Below, piece after piece: positions 9,983-19,689 of a DNA stretch of 64,000 nt. The translations under genes and the position numbers were made by a program. The stretch lies in assembly GCA_951217055.1 (NCBI GenBank), contig OX578280.1:13121394-13185393 (forward strand), read 5' to 3'. The notes beneath the pieces are model-generated. The model searched no databases and was not told the DNA's origin. It saw only the letters and a list, made by a program, of their open reading frames with translations. Position 1 is the stretch's first letter. Each line of letters opens with the position of its first letter. The DNA comes from Gerris lacustris. Taxonomy: Eukaryota; Arthropoda; Insecta; Hemiptera; Gerridae.

Positions 9983-12523
9983 AGAACCTTTGACAACTCC
10001 ATAAAAAGCTGTTTGGAACCAAATAAAAACGCTAATAATTCCACCATTTGGAAATTGAAACGTATCACAATACTAATTAGTAGAAGCTTAGCGAAAAGGA
10101 ATTACTTATACCACCACTCTAATAATAACGTATTCCCACTACACCTTCACAATAGCATCAAAGACATTAAAAACATTTTTAATCAAGTATATATCAAGAA
10201 ACATTGTAGTCATATGTACAACTACCTACTAAATAAATTACTTAAAACGGAATTAAAACAAGTACATTGGGAAATTGATAATAATAAAAAACTATTAGAA
10301 AAATATAAGCTTGAACTCATAAACAATAGGTACCCTAAATTTGAACTACTTGAATCCACCTTAAATGATTTTAGTCAAAATTACAACAAGGTACTAGAAA
10401 CTAAACATAAGAAAAAAATCAATAATAGAAAGAATAAGGATGGTTTTTCAATTAAAACATTAGACCCCCACTTAGATGAATATAATAAATTACATGAGAA
10501 AGGTTGGATACAAAATTTGAGCAATGTTGAGGTCCCTAAGGGAGTACTGAATTTTTTAAGCTTAGGCCCAAATTTTAGCATACCCACCAACAATTATAAT
10601 AAATTTTTAAATGAATTCATAGTAGACATCGAATTAACGCTGAGCAAACTCAACACTTCGGATAATCATGTGGGTGCACTTAGGAGCCACGTAATCAACA
10701 AAATTATCAATTTCCAAAAGAAACAATCGACAAAATTCCCCAATGGTACCCTGGAAAGACAAATCATAATAGATGTAACCCTCACTAAACGTTTTCTACA
10801 AAATAATCCACAACTCATTATAACTAAATCAGACAAATCCAACACCACTGTTATTTTAGACTTAAAACTGTACAAGGATAAGATGAGTGAATTGTTGAAT
10901 GATAAGAATACTTACAGACGATTACGAACGGACCCAACGGATAAAATCAAAAAAGAGTATAAAATTATAATAGACAAATTATTCAAAAACAAGTATATAG
11001 ACAAACATAAACGGGCTAACCTGAATAATAGTAATACTTACTGTCCCCGTATATATGGGCTCCCTAAAACTCATAAAAAGGATATCCCCTTAAGACCTAT
11101 TATAAGTCAAATAAACTCCCCCCTAGAGAACTTTGCCAAATTTATTAATCCTGCCCTAGACCATTTAAATCGGAACAACCCATATGACATAATTAATGCG
11201 CTACAACTAAAAGATAAATTAAGAGATATTACCCTATCCAAGGAAGAGATCATGATATCCATTGACGTGGTCTCCCTATTCACCAACGTCCCATTAGAAC
11301 TTTTCTACAAAATAATTAGACAAAAGTGGGAAGATATTATCCCTTTTACAACCATAAAAGATAAAAACTTATTCATCGAATGTCTACAACTCATCTTAAA
11401 CAATGGAACTTTTCAATATAACCAAGAATTCTACGCACAGAAACATGGCATACCGATGGGGGGTGCCATGTCTGTCAATGTGAGTGGTATTGTCCTTAAT
11501 TATATACTAGATTCTGTTCTTATTAATATGGATAATAAACCTAAACTATTAGTTAAATATATTGATGACTTATTTATAATTATCAAAGAAACAAACGTAG
11601 CCCCATTATTATTTACACTTAATGCTTTCCATAAGAGACTCAATTTCACCATAGAAAGAGAACAGAACAAATCCCTCAACTATTTAGATCTAACCATTAA
11701 GAAAACCGATGAAGGTAACCTCACCACCATATGGTATGAAAAGGTAGAAAAAAGCAATAGATTTATTAACTTTAGGTCTAACCATCCACCACACCACAAA
11801 ATTAACAGTGCCAATAACCTTATTAGAAAAGCCTTATCACTGACTGATAACATTCACAGGAAATACATCAAACCTATTATTTTTAAAAAACTTTTAGATA
11901 ATTTTTACCCACTTCACAAAATCAAAGAATTATGGTATAAAAATTTAAACCCAATCAACAGGGACCTAGACAACCATGAACATCCTAATCTGATATCTAC
12001 GAGGAATACTAAATATACTAGCTTACCGTACATTAAAGGTCTATCAGATCAGTTACCCAAACTCATGACCAAAATGGATTGCCCGGAAATAAAATTCGGC
12101 TTCAAACCACTTAACAAATCTGACAAAATGTTTAATAATTTAAAAGATAAAATTCCAAAGAAAAACACAAAAGGCGCTATATATGAAATCCCTTGCAAAG
12201 ATTGCCATAAAAGCTACATTGGAGAAAGTAGCCAATTATTAAGTAACCGACTAGAACAGCACAAATACGATCAGAAAAAAGGTAATGCCAACACAGCCCT
12301 AAGTAGTCATGCGGCAGCTACTAAACATACCTTTGAATTTGAGAATACTAAAATATTGGCTAGGGAAAATAATACGAATAGGAGAAAAATGCTAGAAGCC
12401 TTGAATATAGCAATCAAAATAGACAGTACAGTAAACATAAAGACAGATGCTAGATCCCTGAATAAATTCTATAGCGGCATATACCAGTACAATTCAAATC
12501 AAATTTTCCCGCCGAAAACGTGA
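9977..12523 (+). CDS. Penelope-like RT/GIY-YIG, nearly full length (copy 3)
   Basis: This plus-strand ORF is nearly identical to copy 1 from its TFDNSIKSCLEP onward. It lacks the first dozen residues, which are replaced by a fortuitous ATG (9977) from the copy 2 side of the junction. The RT (YIDD at about 11560) and GIY-YIG (about 12175-12420) are intact and it ends at FPPKT, as in copy 2. A few substitutions separate it from copy 1. It lacks the native leader, so expression would need another promoter. Confidence 0.93.
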   Translation: MSRTFDNSIKSCLEPNKNANNSTIWKLKRITILISRSLAKRNYLYHHSNNNVFPLHLHNSIKDIKNIFNQVYIKKHCSHMYNYLLNKLLKTELKQVHWEIDNNKKLLEKYKLELINNRYPKFELLESTLNDFSQNYNKVLETKHKKKINNRKNKDGFSIKTLDPHLDEYNKLHEKGWIQNLSNVEVPKGVLNFLSLGPNFSIPTNNYNKFLNEFIVDIELTLSKLNTSDNHVGALRSHVINKIINFQKKQSTKFPNGTLERQIIIDVTLTKRFLQNNPQLIITKSDKSNTTVILDLKLYKDKMSELLNDKNTYRRLRTDPTDKIKKEYKIIIDKLFKNKYIDKHKRANLNNSNTYCPRIYGLPKTHKKDIPLRPIISQINSPLENFAKFINPALDHLNRNNPYDIINALQLKDKLRDITLSKEEIMISIDVVSLFTNVPLELFYKIIRQKWEDIIPFTTIKDKNLFIECLQLILNNGTFQYNQEFYAQKHGIPMGGAMSVNVSGIVLNYILDSVLINMDNKPKLLVKYIDDLFIIIKETNVAPLLFTLNAFHKRLNFTIEREQNKSLNYLDLTIKKTDEGNLTTIWYEKVEKSNRFINFRSNHPPHHKINSANNLIRKALSLTDNIHRKYIKPIIFKKLLDNFYPLHKIKELWYKNLNPINRDLDNHEHPNLISTRNTKYTSLPYIKGLSDQLPKLMTKMDCPEIKFGFKPLNKSDKMFNNLKDKIPKKNTKGAIYEIPCKDCHKSYIGESSQLLSNRLEQHKYDQKKGNANTALSSHAAATKHTFEFENTKILARENNTNRRKMLEALNIAIKIDSTVNIKTDARSLNKFYSGIYQYNSNQIFPPKT

Positions 12524-13280
12524 ATTTTGAAGTCTAAATTAATAAGTTATCACAACACTTGAAAACTGTTTAAGGAATACTGGAGTTAATAAAAGGTTTA
12601 CTTAGGTTTAGTTACATAATAGTACTTAAGAATACTTATTAAAAATTATAGAAACACCGAATTGATAAGAGTGATAAGATACTGTGATAAGGAATATATA
12701 CCTATACCATCAGAGCTTGTTACCAAATAGTTGTTTTGTTAACGTTTTTTTTTTTTTTTTCTGTTGTCTCTTTATATAAATACTGTGATATTAGTATTAG
12801 AGTATGGTTTTGTGGTTCAATGTTAATTTAATTCAACTTTTAAGATGTAAAGAAGGAGAATTTATTGTGTACATAAGATTATAACTACGACGAAAGTATC
12901 TAATGATAGGATGTCATGAGACGAAACAATACTAAATTGTTGAATTGACAGTTACCAGACATATTTAGAGACAGATAATGTCTACTAGATGTCAACTAGG
13001 TAATTACTTATGATTATTATTGTTATTTATTATTATCGGTATCTATTCTTATTGTTATCTATTTATGACAAGGGTTTTTATTTTATTCAATTTTTCTTAT
13101 AATTATGTATTATTATTATGTGATCCAGAAGAACGGACACAGTGTATGTTGGTTTTATATATTTAAAAATAAAGAATTTATATTTTAGGCTTGATAAGGA
13201 CCGGTGAGGTCGAAACGTCGCCAACACTGAACTGAGTTTTTATACTTCTTACCCACGTCAGGATCCAACCTCATTATTCA
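12524..13280 (+). mobile_element. Penelope copy 3, 3' non-coding region
   Basis: This is the plus-strand counterpart of the same 3' region. It contains a long T run near 12745-12760 and the best-preserved hammerhead-like motif, and stops at cctcattattca directly against the target duplication. Confidence 0.8.
13191..13259 (+). ncRNA. Hammerhead-ribozyme-like motif, Penelope copy 3
   Basis: The sequence is TTGATAA, a stem GACC/GGTC with a short loop, then GAAAC, then ACGT which can pair with ACGT at 13255-13258 and is followed by C: a U-H cleavage site in hammerhead order. Penelope-like elements of many animals are known to carry hammerheads in their terminal repeats. The first box is UUGAUAA rather than CUGANGA, and I see no convincing stem I, so activity is uncertain. 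Confidence 0.45.
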
Positions 13281-14089
13281 TTTATAAACTACCATCAAGA
13301 AACATTTAAATTATTTTACTATGCGAGGATATCTAGATTCTATCCTTTCCCCTTATTTCTATACCCCTTCCTCTTTGATAAGATAATTTGCAAATATCCC
13401 AAATTTACCCTCCTCCTAAATGAAAATATGACAAAACTGAACATAACAACAATATTACTGTAGTCTTAAAGAGCTTTTCAACGATATGCAAAGCGAAGGG
13501 TATTCATATTACTTGTACCCCGTTCCCCTGTGTACCGACATTTTAAATTTCGAAAATCATGTAGACAGTGATTTTCCCCTTGCTTTGAAGGTCAAGTGTG
13601 CAAATTTTCATCGAGATCGGACTAAAACTGTAGATTTGTATAAAGAACATACACATGTGACGTATGTGACTTTTATATAATAATATGTATATAGATAACT
13701 GCTAAGTTTCAATTTGTTGTGTTTGGTACTTTCGGGGATCAAGTGCGTCATCAACAGACAGACAGACAAATACAGGAAATTATAAAGGTCCTTGACTTAG
13801 CCAAAGGACTCTAGCATAAGTCAAAAACCAACAGCTCTTAAGAAATAAAATTTTAATTTTAAAAGCCGGCTTTCAACTTCTCTACTACCTTCAGTGCCTA
13901 AAAGAAGTAGTAGCAAGGTCCTAATACTAGTACTAGACGGTTAGACGAACCACTTGTTTGAACCTATAGTAATTCGACCATACAAAGCCCATTTTACTCG
14001 CCCCATGATAGAGAGTTGCAGCCACTTCACACATCATACCTCTGTACATTGTATCACCGAAGCAAGTATGATGCGATCACTAGAGCGCT

Positions 14090-14510
14090 ACACAGGGTGG
14101 CAAAAAAGTATGGAAACCCAGAATAACTCGTCAGAAATGCATTTTCTCGAAAAATGTTTCAGGGTTCCCCACCTAATCCATTTAAAGGTCAACTTTGTTT
14201 ATTTACATGGGAACCCTCGTTTTTTATTGTGGATATGAAAAGAGCAGGAAACTTTACATTAATTATAACCTTGACCACGTACTTGACCATGACCTTCAAG
14301 GTTATTCCAACGTCAAAATTGTTTTTCTAATGAGAACCTCTACTTTTTATTGCAGATTGCGGAATAGCTGAATTATACCCTCAACAGTGGCCTTGACCAC
14401 AGCCTACACCACGTCCTTGACCATGACCTTTAAGGTAATTTAACCCCCCCCCCCCCCCCCATTTGTTGTCCTTAAAGGTCAGGGTCAAGGATGTGGTCAA
14501 CCTTCTAGGA
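14090..14510. mobile_element. Mariner-like remnant with repeated TGACCTT words
   Basis: It starts at TA-CACAGGGTGGCAAAAAAG, similar to mariner ends. The other end was not found. CCTTGACCACGT..TTGACCATGACCTT occurs twice (14268-14300, 14391-14430) and a C run follows at about 14446-14460. Confidence 0.4.
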
Positions 14511-14640
14511 AAATATAAATCAGAGTATCACTAAGAGTATAAATCAGTGTATCACGCCAAGGTATCGAACCCACGACTAATAGATCGAGCAGACATGATA
14601 AGTAATTTAATCCATGCCGGCTCTCTTACGGTACCTTAGA
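14500..14640 (-). repeat. tRNA-like fragment, possible SINE piece
   Basis: The minus strand has GTCGTGGGTTCGATACC, a good B box, about 50 bp after GGCATGGATTAAATTAC. The remainder does not fold convincingly as a tRNA. Confidence 0.3.
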
Positions 14641-15206
14641 AAAAGTAATTAACAATAAATATTTGATAGAAGTAACGGAATCAATGGCTCTAAAAATCAA
14701 AGTTGTATTTAAGTCACATACGTTCGTTTTTGCCTTATTGTTGATATCAACACCACTTTACATTTACAAAATCAACTGCACTCTTCTATAGTAGTATTAG
14801 AGTATTACAGACTAACATAAAGACAATTCAATACTGAATATGCATGAGTTCAAAGAACTGTCAATGCTAGAAAATATTGGTTTTTATGTCATTGAGCTTT
14901 TACTGTTTCCTGGGAGAGTGGACTTTTTACTAGAGGATAAAAATAAACATTTCCTCGAAGCAGTGTCACTGGCAATCTGCCCCAAAATACACTTATCACT
15001 CTAGAACGAAATGTTAGATTATAACCAAATCCCTCCACCTTTTGTTTGAAAAATAAAGGAAAAGGGGTATTTTCACGTCACACAATTAAATAGAATTTAG
15101 TTCTTGTAAGAACGTTTAAAACGGTTGTCATTATTTTGCAGAGTCTTTGTCACCTCTATTATTGTCATTCACATTATCCACCCAGATGTTTATCACTCCC
15201 TAGAGA

Positions 15207-15253
15207 GTCCCGCTTCGTAACGACGAAGCGGGACGGGGGGGGGGGGGGGGGGG
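15207..15253. repeat. GC-rich hairpin followed by a G run
   Basis: GTCCCGCTTCGT, AACG, ACGAAGCGGGAC, then about 19 G. On the minus strand CTAG lies a few bases beyond the hairpin, as in Helitron 3' ends. Confidence 0.7.
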
Positions 15254-15442
15254 TATTTGATGACGTGGAAACCACCCACGTGAGCTACCCTAACTAAATA
15301 AAATTCGTTTCAGCTTACCTTTGCTTAATTATAGTCGTTTAGGTTTAAATCAAGACATGTTCTTGGAACAAGGATTTAACAATAAATTGTGTTAAAAGTA
15401 AGAAACATAGGAAGGTTTTATTCGACAAATTAATACTACATT

Positions 15443-15866
15443 GAGATGATACGGTGTTTGAGTGTATGTGGGAGATGATAGTACGGTATTTGAGTGTATG
15501 GGTGAGATGATAGTACTGTATTTGAGTGTATGGGTGAGATGATGTTACTGTATTTGAGTGTATGGGTGAGATGATAGTACGGTATTTGAATGTATGTGGG
15601 AAATGATAGTACGGTATTTGAGTGTATGTGGGAGATGATAGTACGGCATTTGAGTGTATGTGGGAGATGATAGTACGGTATTTGAGTGTATGGGTGAGAT
15701 GATAATACGGTATTTGAGTGTATGTGGGAAATGATAGTACGGTATTTGAGTGTATGGGTGAGATGATAGTACGGTATTTGAGTGTATGTGGGAAATGATA
15801 GTACGGTATTTGAGGGTATGGGTGAGATGATAGTACGGTATTTGAGTATATGGGTGAGATGATTAT
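15443..15866. repeat. 32-bp minisatellite, about 13 units
   Basis: The unit is gatgatagtacggtatttga followed by gtgtatgtggga or gtgtatgggtga. Because 3 x 32 is divisible by 3, a 144-codon open frame survives on the minus strand with a 32-residue period; it is not a gene. Confidence 0.95.
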
Positions 15867-16216
15867 ACAATAGTTGATTTTTTACTTTTAAAACTGGACA
15901 GGTCGGGGGAACTTTAGAAGTTTAACCGGAACTAAAACGTAGTTAGGTTAATTGGAAACTTCTCTAAGAACACCATAATAAAGAATAATGACTTTAGATT
16001 TGCAATCAGTAATTGATATTTTTTAAATTTAAATTCAGTGTCACATATTTGATACATTTTGTTCGCGTAGTCAGAAATATTATTAGGTCATAGTTATATA
16101 ACAATGTCATTATTTGCTATTGGTTGTTTCGCTTATTTCTACTAATTGGTGATAAATGTATTGTTAATAGTAGTGAAAAATAGAATCTTTTTAAATTACT
16201 TATAGATAGCGTGCAA

Positions 16217-16495
16217 AATAGTGTCTGACTAACATCAAGCTAGAATTTTGTGTAAGTATAAGTAAATATTTTGGTGCCTTTTAAGAATATGTGGTCGGCT
16301 AAGTTCGTCTGCGGGACATAGCTTGGAGATTAGCATTTGAAAAAAACAAACGGGTGGAGAGCGGGCATGTCCCACCCTTTTTGGTGAACAATGTGATTTT
16401 CATGATCCTGAGTACGAAATTAGTTAGTAGACTAAAATATCAAGTTGATAATAGTTAGTCAAATATTACTCCAAATAAAAGAGCCCACAAATGTG
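16217..16495 (+). repeat. Stem-loop repeat, copy a
   Basis: GTCTGACTAACATCAAGCTA, AAGAATATGTGGTCGGC, GATTTTCATGATCC and AAATATTACTCCAAAT are shared in the same order with the inverse of 46128-46425. Confidence 0.65.
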
Positions 16496-16549
16496 TATAA
16501 TTAATATATACAAAACTAAATAGGCCAAAATAAATTTAATAAAACTTAC

Positions 16550-16617
16550 CATATCAACTTCTGAAATTGGTCCCATACTTCTGACCATAATATCAACTTC
16601 TACTATTGCTGGTTGAC
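16550..16617 (-). CDS. Grd: GRD-like GABA-gated chloride channel, beta-strand exon (68 bp)
   Basis: A TTGCAG acceptor lies before 16617 and a GTAAGT donor after 16550 on the minus strand. The exon is 68 bp, the size I associate with the equivalent exon in vertebrate GABA-A receptor genes. It encodes QPAIVEVDI.VRSMGPISEVDM: the first beta strands of the extracellular domain, with the 'VRSMGPISEVDM' motif typical of alpha-like subunits. It enters in phase 1, sharing a Gly codon with the previous exon, and leaves in phase 0. It is too short to appear as a long ORF and was found from the splice sites and motif. Confidence 0.87.
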
Positions 16618-17325
16618 CTGCAACAATTAAAATATTATACATTACTACTCGTAGATTTATTTTATACGGATATATTTCACAGTTTTACTATTCAGTTTAT
16701 AAATGTATTTAAATCGTTTTAGTATAATGCATTTTATTATAAAAGAAATAGCTATTTATTATTTTTGTTTTAAAAAATAAAACAGCCTTTGTTACTTAAG
16801 CATAAAACAGTAAATTTTCTCAAAATAACAGAAGGAGGAAAATTCAAGGTATTTCAATGATCTTTAAAATGTTTTCTTGATCTCGCTGGCTTTCTTCAAT
16901 GCTAAAATGTTTTATTTACCCCATTTTTTAATTTGTTAATTTTATTTTTATTATTTATCTCCTTTATTTACATGTTTAAAATTTACTTGTAAAAAAGCCA
17001 AAGGGTGAATTTTTGTTCAAATGTTTGCAAATGGAATTTCAGAGATACAAAATGATTTTAAAAATTCCCCAAATCAACATATTATAAAAAACGAGAAGTG
17101 AAAATCAATTAAATATTTCAAAATTATACACCCCAGTAGATATAATCGATTGCACGATTTTAAATCTAATTTAAAAATACAGATCTGGAAGTGAGAAAAA
17201 CGTTTGTCAAATGTTAAATTTTATTCACCGCATTATATTCACAACTGACCACATCAAACCGCAGGAAAGAAACTTAATTGTAAAACCATTTTCGAAAAAA
17301 CAAATATAATATACGAAACGTTAAG

Positions 17326-17450
17326 CCCGTGTGGTAACGGGCTTAACGCCAAAATAAATTTGGCTGATTCTACCAAATTTATTTAGTACGCGCCGTTAAG
17401 TGGCAACATAATTTTATATTTTGAAAAAAGAAGTAAAATTATGTTATAAT
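17326..17450 (-). repeat. Dispersed hairpin repeat
   Basis: GTTGCCACTTAACGGCGCGT and TTGGTAGAATCAGCCAAA occur here (minus) and at 33780-33835 (plus). AAGCCCGT/ACGGGCTT forms a hairpin at the 17.33-kb side. Confidence 0.5.
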
Positions 17451-17554
17451 ATTTATTTAGATAAGTTATTGAAACGAAGTTCCTAATGATACTTAACAGC
17501 GTCTGAAGCCCTGGAGTGAATCCCAAAAAAAACAACCGGTAACAAAATCGACCC

Positions 17555-18860
17555 ATGGCGATAACTTGTATCAGTTGACCGATTTAGTTGAAATTTGATA
17601 TACACATGACACATGTTCATTTTACCAATGCCTTAGAGGAGTTCGTAGGACAACATTATCCGCCCAAGGGTTCGTGCGCTACACTCGCGTAAACGTAAGC
17701 TTCAAATATAAAAGTGGAATTTTAGGACGGAAAAAAATCGAACTTCATCTATTCAATGAGACAAACAACTTTTATAAATACTTTTTTTTAGTAAAACCAA
17801 CACTGACGTTAAATATGAAGTATTTAAAGGCGCGTCCACACTATGCCAAGCGGCAAGGAATGGCAAGGCCAAATTGCATTGCCAAGTGTAATGTGGACGT
17901 CTCCCTTGGCATTTGCTATTTGCCAAGCTTGGCACAAAACGTGCCTCTTGACATGCCAAGCCGAACCCGACGATTGTCGGTCCGGATCAAAGAAAGCCAG
18001 ATGGCAAGAAGTAGTAAGTCGGCCAGGCGGCTTTGCCGCTTGGCCGAGGCTTTGGCCTTGCCAACTGGCATAGTGTGGACGCGCCTTAACATCGCTAAAT
18101 TTATTAAAGCGGACCAAAACCTTTAAAATAGAGAATACAACGTTTTTACCGATATCTTACGTTCTAACGTAACGATTTAAATAAAACTTCACATAAATTA
18201 TCTAATGTCCTATTGAAACATGCATTTAAAATTTTAACCTGATACAAGCGGAAGTTTTTGTTTAGAGAAGTGATAAATTTTATGATAGTTTAAATGGAGA
18301 TGACAGGGGTGTGGGTGTGGGGATTAGGGAATAGACATGTTTCCTCACTACTCGTATCTTTTCTACGTACATTCACATTAACTATCAATTTATAATGACA
18401 ATGATTTACTTTTTTTTCTCAATATTCAATACATATTTATTGCAAGACGCTCGCTTCTTTTAATTTTGCCACAACTACGCTAATTACGCTTTTTCAAACT
18501 CCGCCATGTGTAAATAGTTGGCAACATATTATACTTAGCAGTGTGATTTGATCATTATTCCTACCAGGTTTCCCGCGACACCACACATATTTTCTATATC
18601 ACTATGGATACCAACAAATCAAAACAAACCTTAATTTGTAATGGAATAAATGTGGTTGCTTCAGCTTACCAATAACAAATTATTTCAAGGTCGGGACACT
18701 ACTCGATTATATAAATGATATGTATAAATTTAAATTTGGTTAGTACTCTTTATAATTGTAATGGACTTTCCTTCTTTAAAATTACTTTTTGAAATATTAG
18801 AATTCAGCTCTTTCTATTGTCAATTTATTCTATTATTAATGTTTCACTAAAGTCGACGAT
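17555..18860 (+). repeat. Family A repeat, old long copy split by a P1 MITE
   Basis: TTGAAATTTGATATACACATG, CGCTACACTCGCGTAAACG and TTAAAGCGGACC words match family A. Its 3' part (TTGCAAGACGCTCGCTTC) is shared with 52.5 and 57.9 kb. The MITE at 17828-18086 interrupts it. Confidence 0.65.
17828..18086. mobile_element. PIF/Harbinger-like MITE, family P1 (copy a)
   Basis: Terminal inverted repeat AGGCGCGTCCACACTATGCC at both ends, flanked by TAA on each side. The 259-bp interior is packed with GCCAAG/CTTGGC words. It has no transposase; open frames in it are shadows of the repeat. It sits inside a family A repeat, whose sequence resumes after the second TAA. Confidence 0.75.
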
Positions 18861-19319
18861 CAGAACCGAATTCTTGCGGTAAGCTCGAATAATTAATAAG
18901 TCAAGTCAATATCAGTTTAAATATTTTAAAATAATAGTAGATAAGAGAAATGTGTGTCAAATGTTAAATGCATTTTTCATTTTATTTACAACTGACCACA
19001 TCAAACCGTAGAAAGGAAAACAAGATTTTAAAACAATTTTTGAAAAACCAAATATAAAATACTGAGTAAACAAATAAATATTTATATAGTCACACTGATA
19101 AAAAAAAACAAATAATAGTTTTATTTGGAAATTCTATTTATTTTATTTATCGGACTAACTACGAATGTTTTATTTATTCAATTCTCTCTGCTGACAGAGA
19201 CCGAGTAAATTCCATAAATAAACTAACCGATTTCAGGAATGCAGAGCAGGTTTTTTTTTTGTTAAAACAGTAATAGAATAACAAGTTTTGGGTTTTATTG
19301 TGAAACGTAATGCTCTTAC

Positions 19320-19417
19320 CTCCAAATGCAGGTCTAACACTGTTATCATATCCTCGCAGTAAGTTATCCAGAAGTTCAGATACATTCCTGTGATGATTCC
19401 TTTGAAAACCAGTATTT
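19320..19417 (-). CDS. Grd: GRD-like GABA-gated chloride channel, N-terminal extracellular exon (98 bp)
   Basis: The exon is bounded on the minus strand by a TTTGTGTTTCAG acceptor and a GTAAGA donor. It contributes one base to a split codon, then 32 codons, then one base. It reads ...NVSELLDNLLRGYDNSVRPA..., the helix-and-'GYDN..RP.FGG' region that opens the ligand-binding domain of insect and vertebrate GABA-A-type subunits. NVS is a possible N-glycosylation site. The terminal G joins the GT of the 16.6-kb exon to make the second Gly of FGG, so the phase fits. Membership of the Cys-loop family is clear. Assignment to GRD rather than a close paralogue such as CG8916 rests on later exons. Confidence 0.85.
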
Positions 19418-19689
19418 CTGAAACACAAAATAATGTAATTTTTAATTAATGTAAATAAGTATTCATTTAATTATACTATATAGTATTAAATAGTTTAATT
19501 AATAGGACTAAGTCATTCACCTATATATTTTATACATGTCCAGAGAAAGAAGAAAATATTACTTTCATCCTATTGGAATACCCGAAGTATAATTCTCAAC
19601 CTAACAAATTATACCAAGAACTTAGTAGTAAGGGGGCGGGGAGGCCAGGCCTAGCAAATAGACCACATTCGGGTCCTTTTTGCCAACCC

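Larger units (their letters stand above)
4638..13295. mobile_element. Composite block of three Penelope-like elements with one flanking duplication
   Basis: The 15-mer tttataaactaccat occurs at 4638-4652 and again at 13281-13295, exactly outside the Penelope sequence on both sides. Inside are three copies over 95 percent alike by eye: copy 1 (minus, complete ORF), copy 2 (minus, 5'-truncated) directly behind it, and copy 3 (plus, 5'-truncated) joined head to head with copy 2 near 9982-9986. One shared target duplication implies the trio entered as a unit. Penelope-like retroelements are known for tandem, inverted and 5'-truncated arrangements; this is inferred to be one such complex insertion. 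Confidence 0.85.
4588..13695 (-). mobile_element. Non-autonomous Helitron, split by the Penelope block
   Basis: On the minus strand it starts at 13695 with TCTATATACATATT after an A, and ends at 4588 with a GC-rich hairpin (CCGT...AGCGAAGC...ACGG), a short spacer and CTAG followed by T. A|TC...CTRR|T with a 3' hairpin is the Helitron signature. Removing the Penelope block and one duplication leaves about 465 bp with no coding capacity. The Penelope block is the younger event. Confidence 0.7.
2502..16549 (-). other. Third intron of the Grd-like gene (about 14 kb)
   Basis: This is the interval between the donor after the 68-bp exon and the acceptor of the 221-bp exon. It holds the fold-back repeat at 2.8-3.4 kb, the Helitron with its nested Penelope block, a mariner remnant, a 32-bp minisatellite and a 16.2-kb stem-loop repeat. 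The Penelope ORFs lie on both strands, so at least two copies are co-directional with the host transcript. Confidence 0.75.

Noticed and set aside
8848..10068. 406-codon ORF as a complete protein
   Set aside because: Its first about 28 codons are antisense copy 3 DNA; only the part up to about 9982 is Penelope coding sequence.
15436..15870. 144-codon open frame
   Set aside because: It exactly follows a 32-bp minisatellite, and the length periodicity explains the absence of stops.
17674..18126. Four overlapping open frames, repeated at 36.6 kb
   Set aside because: They cover a non-coding PIF-like MITE and its host repeat.
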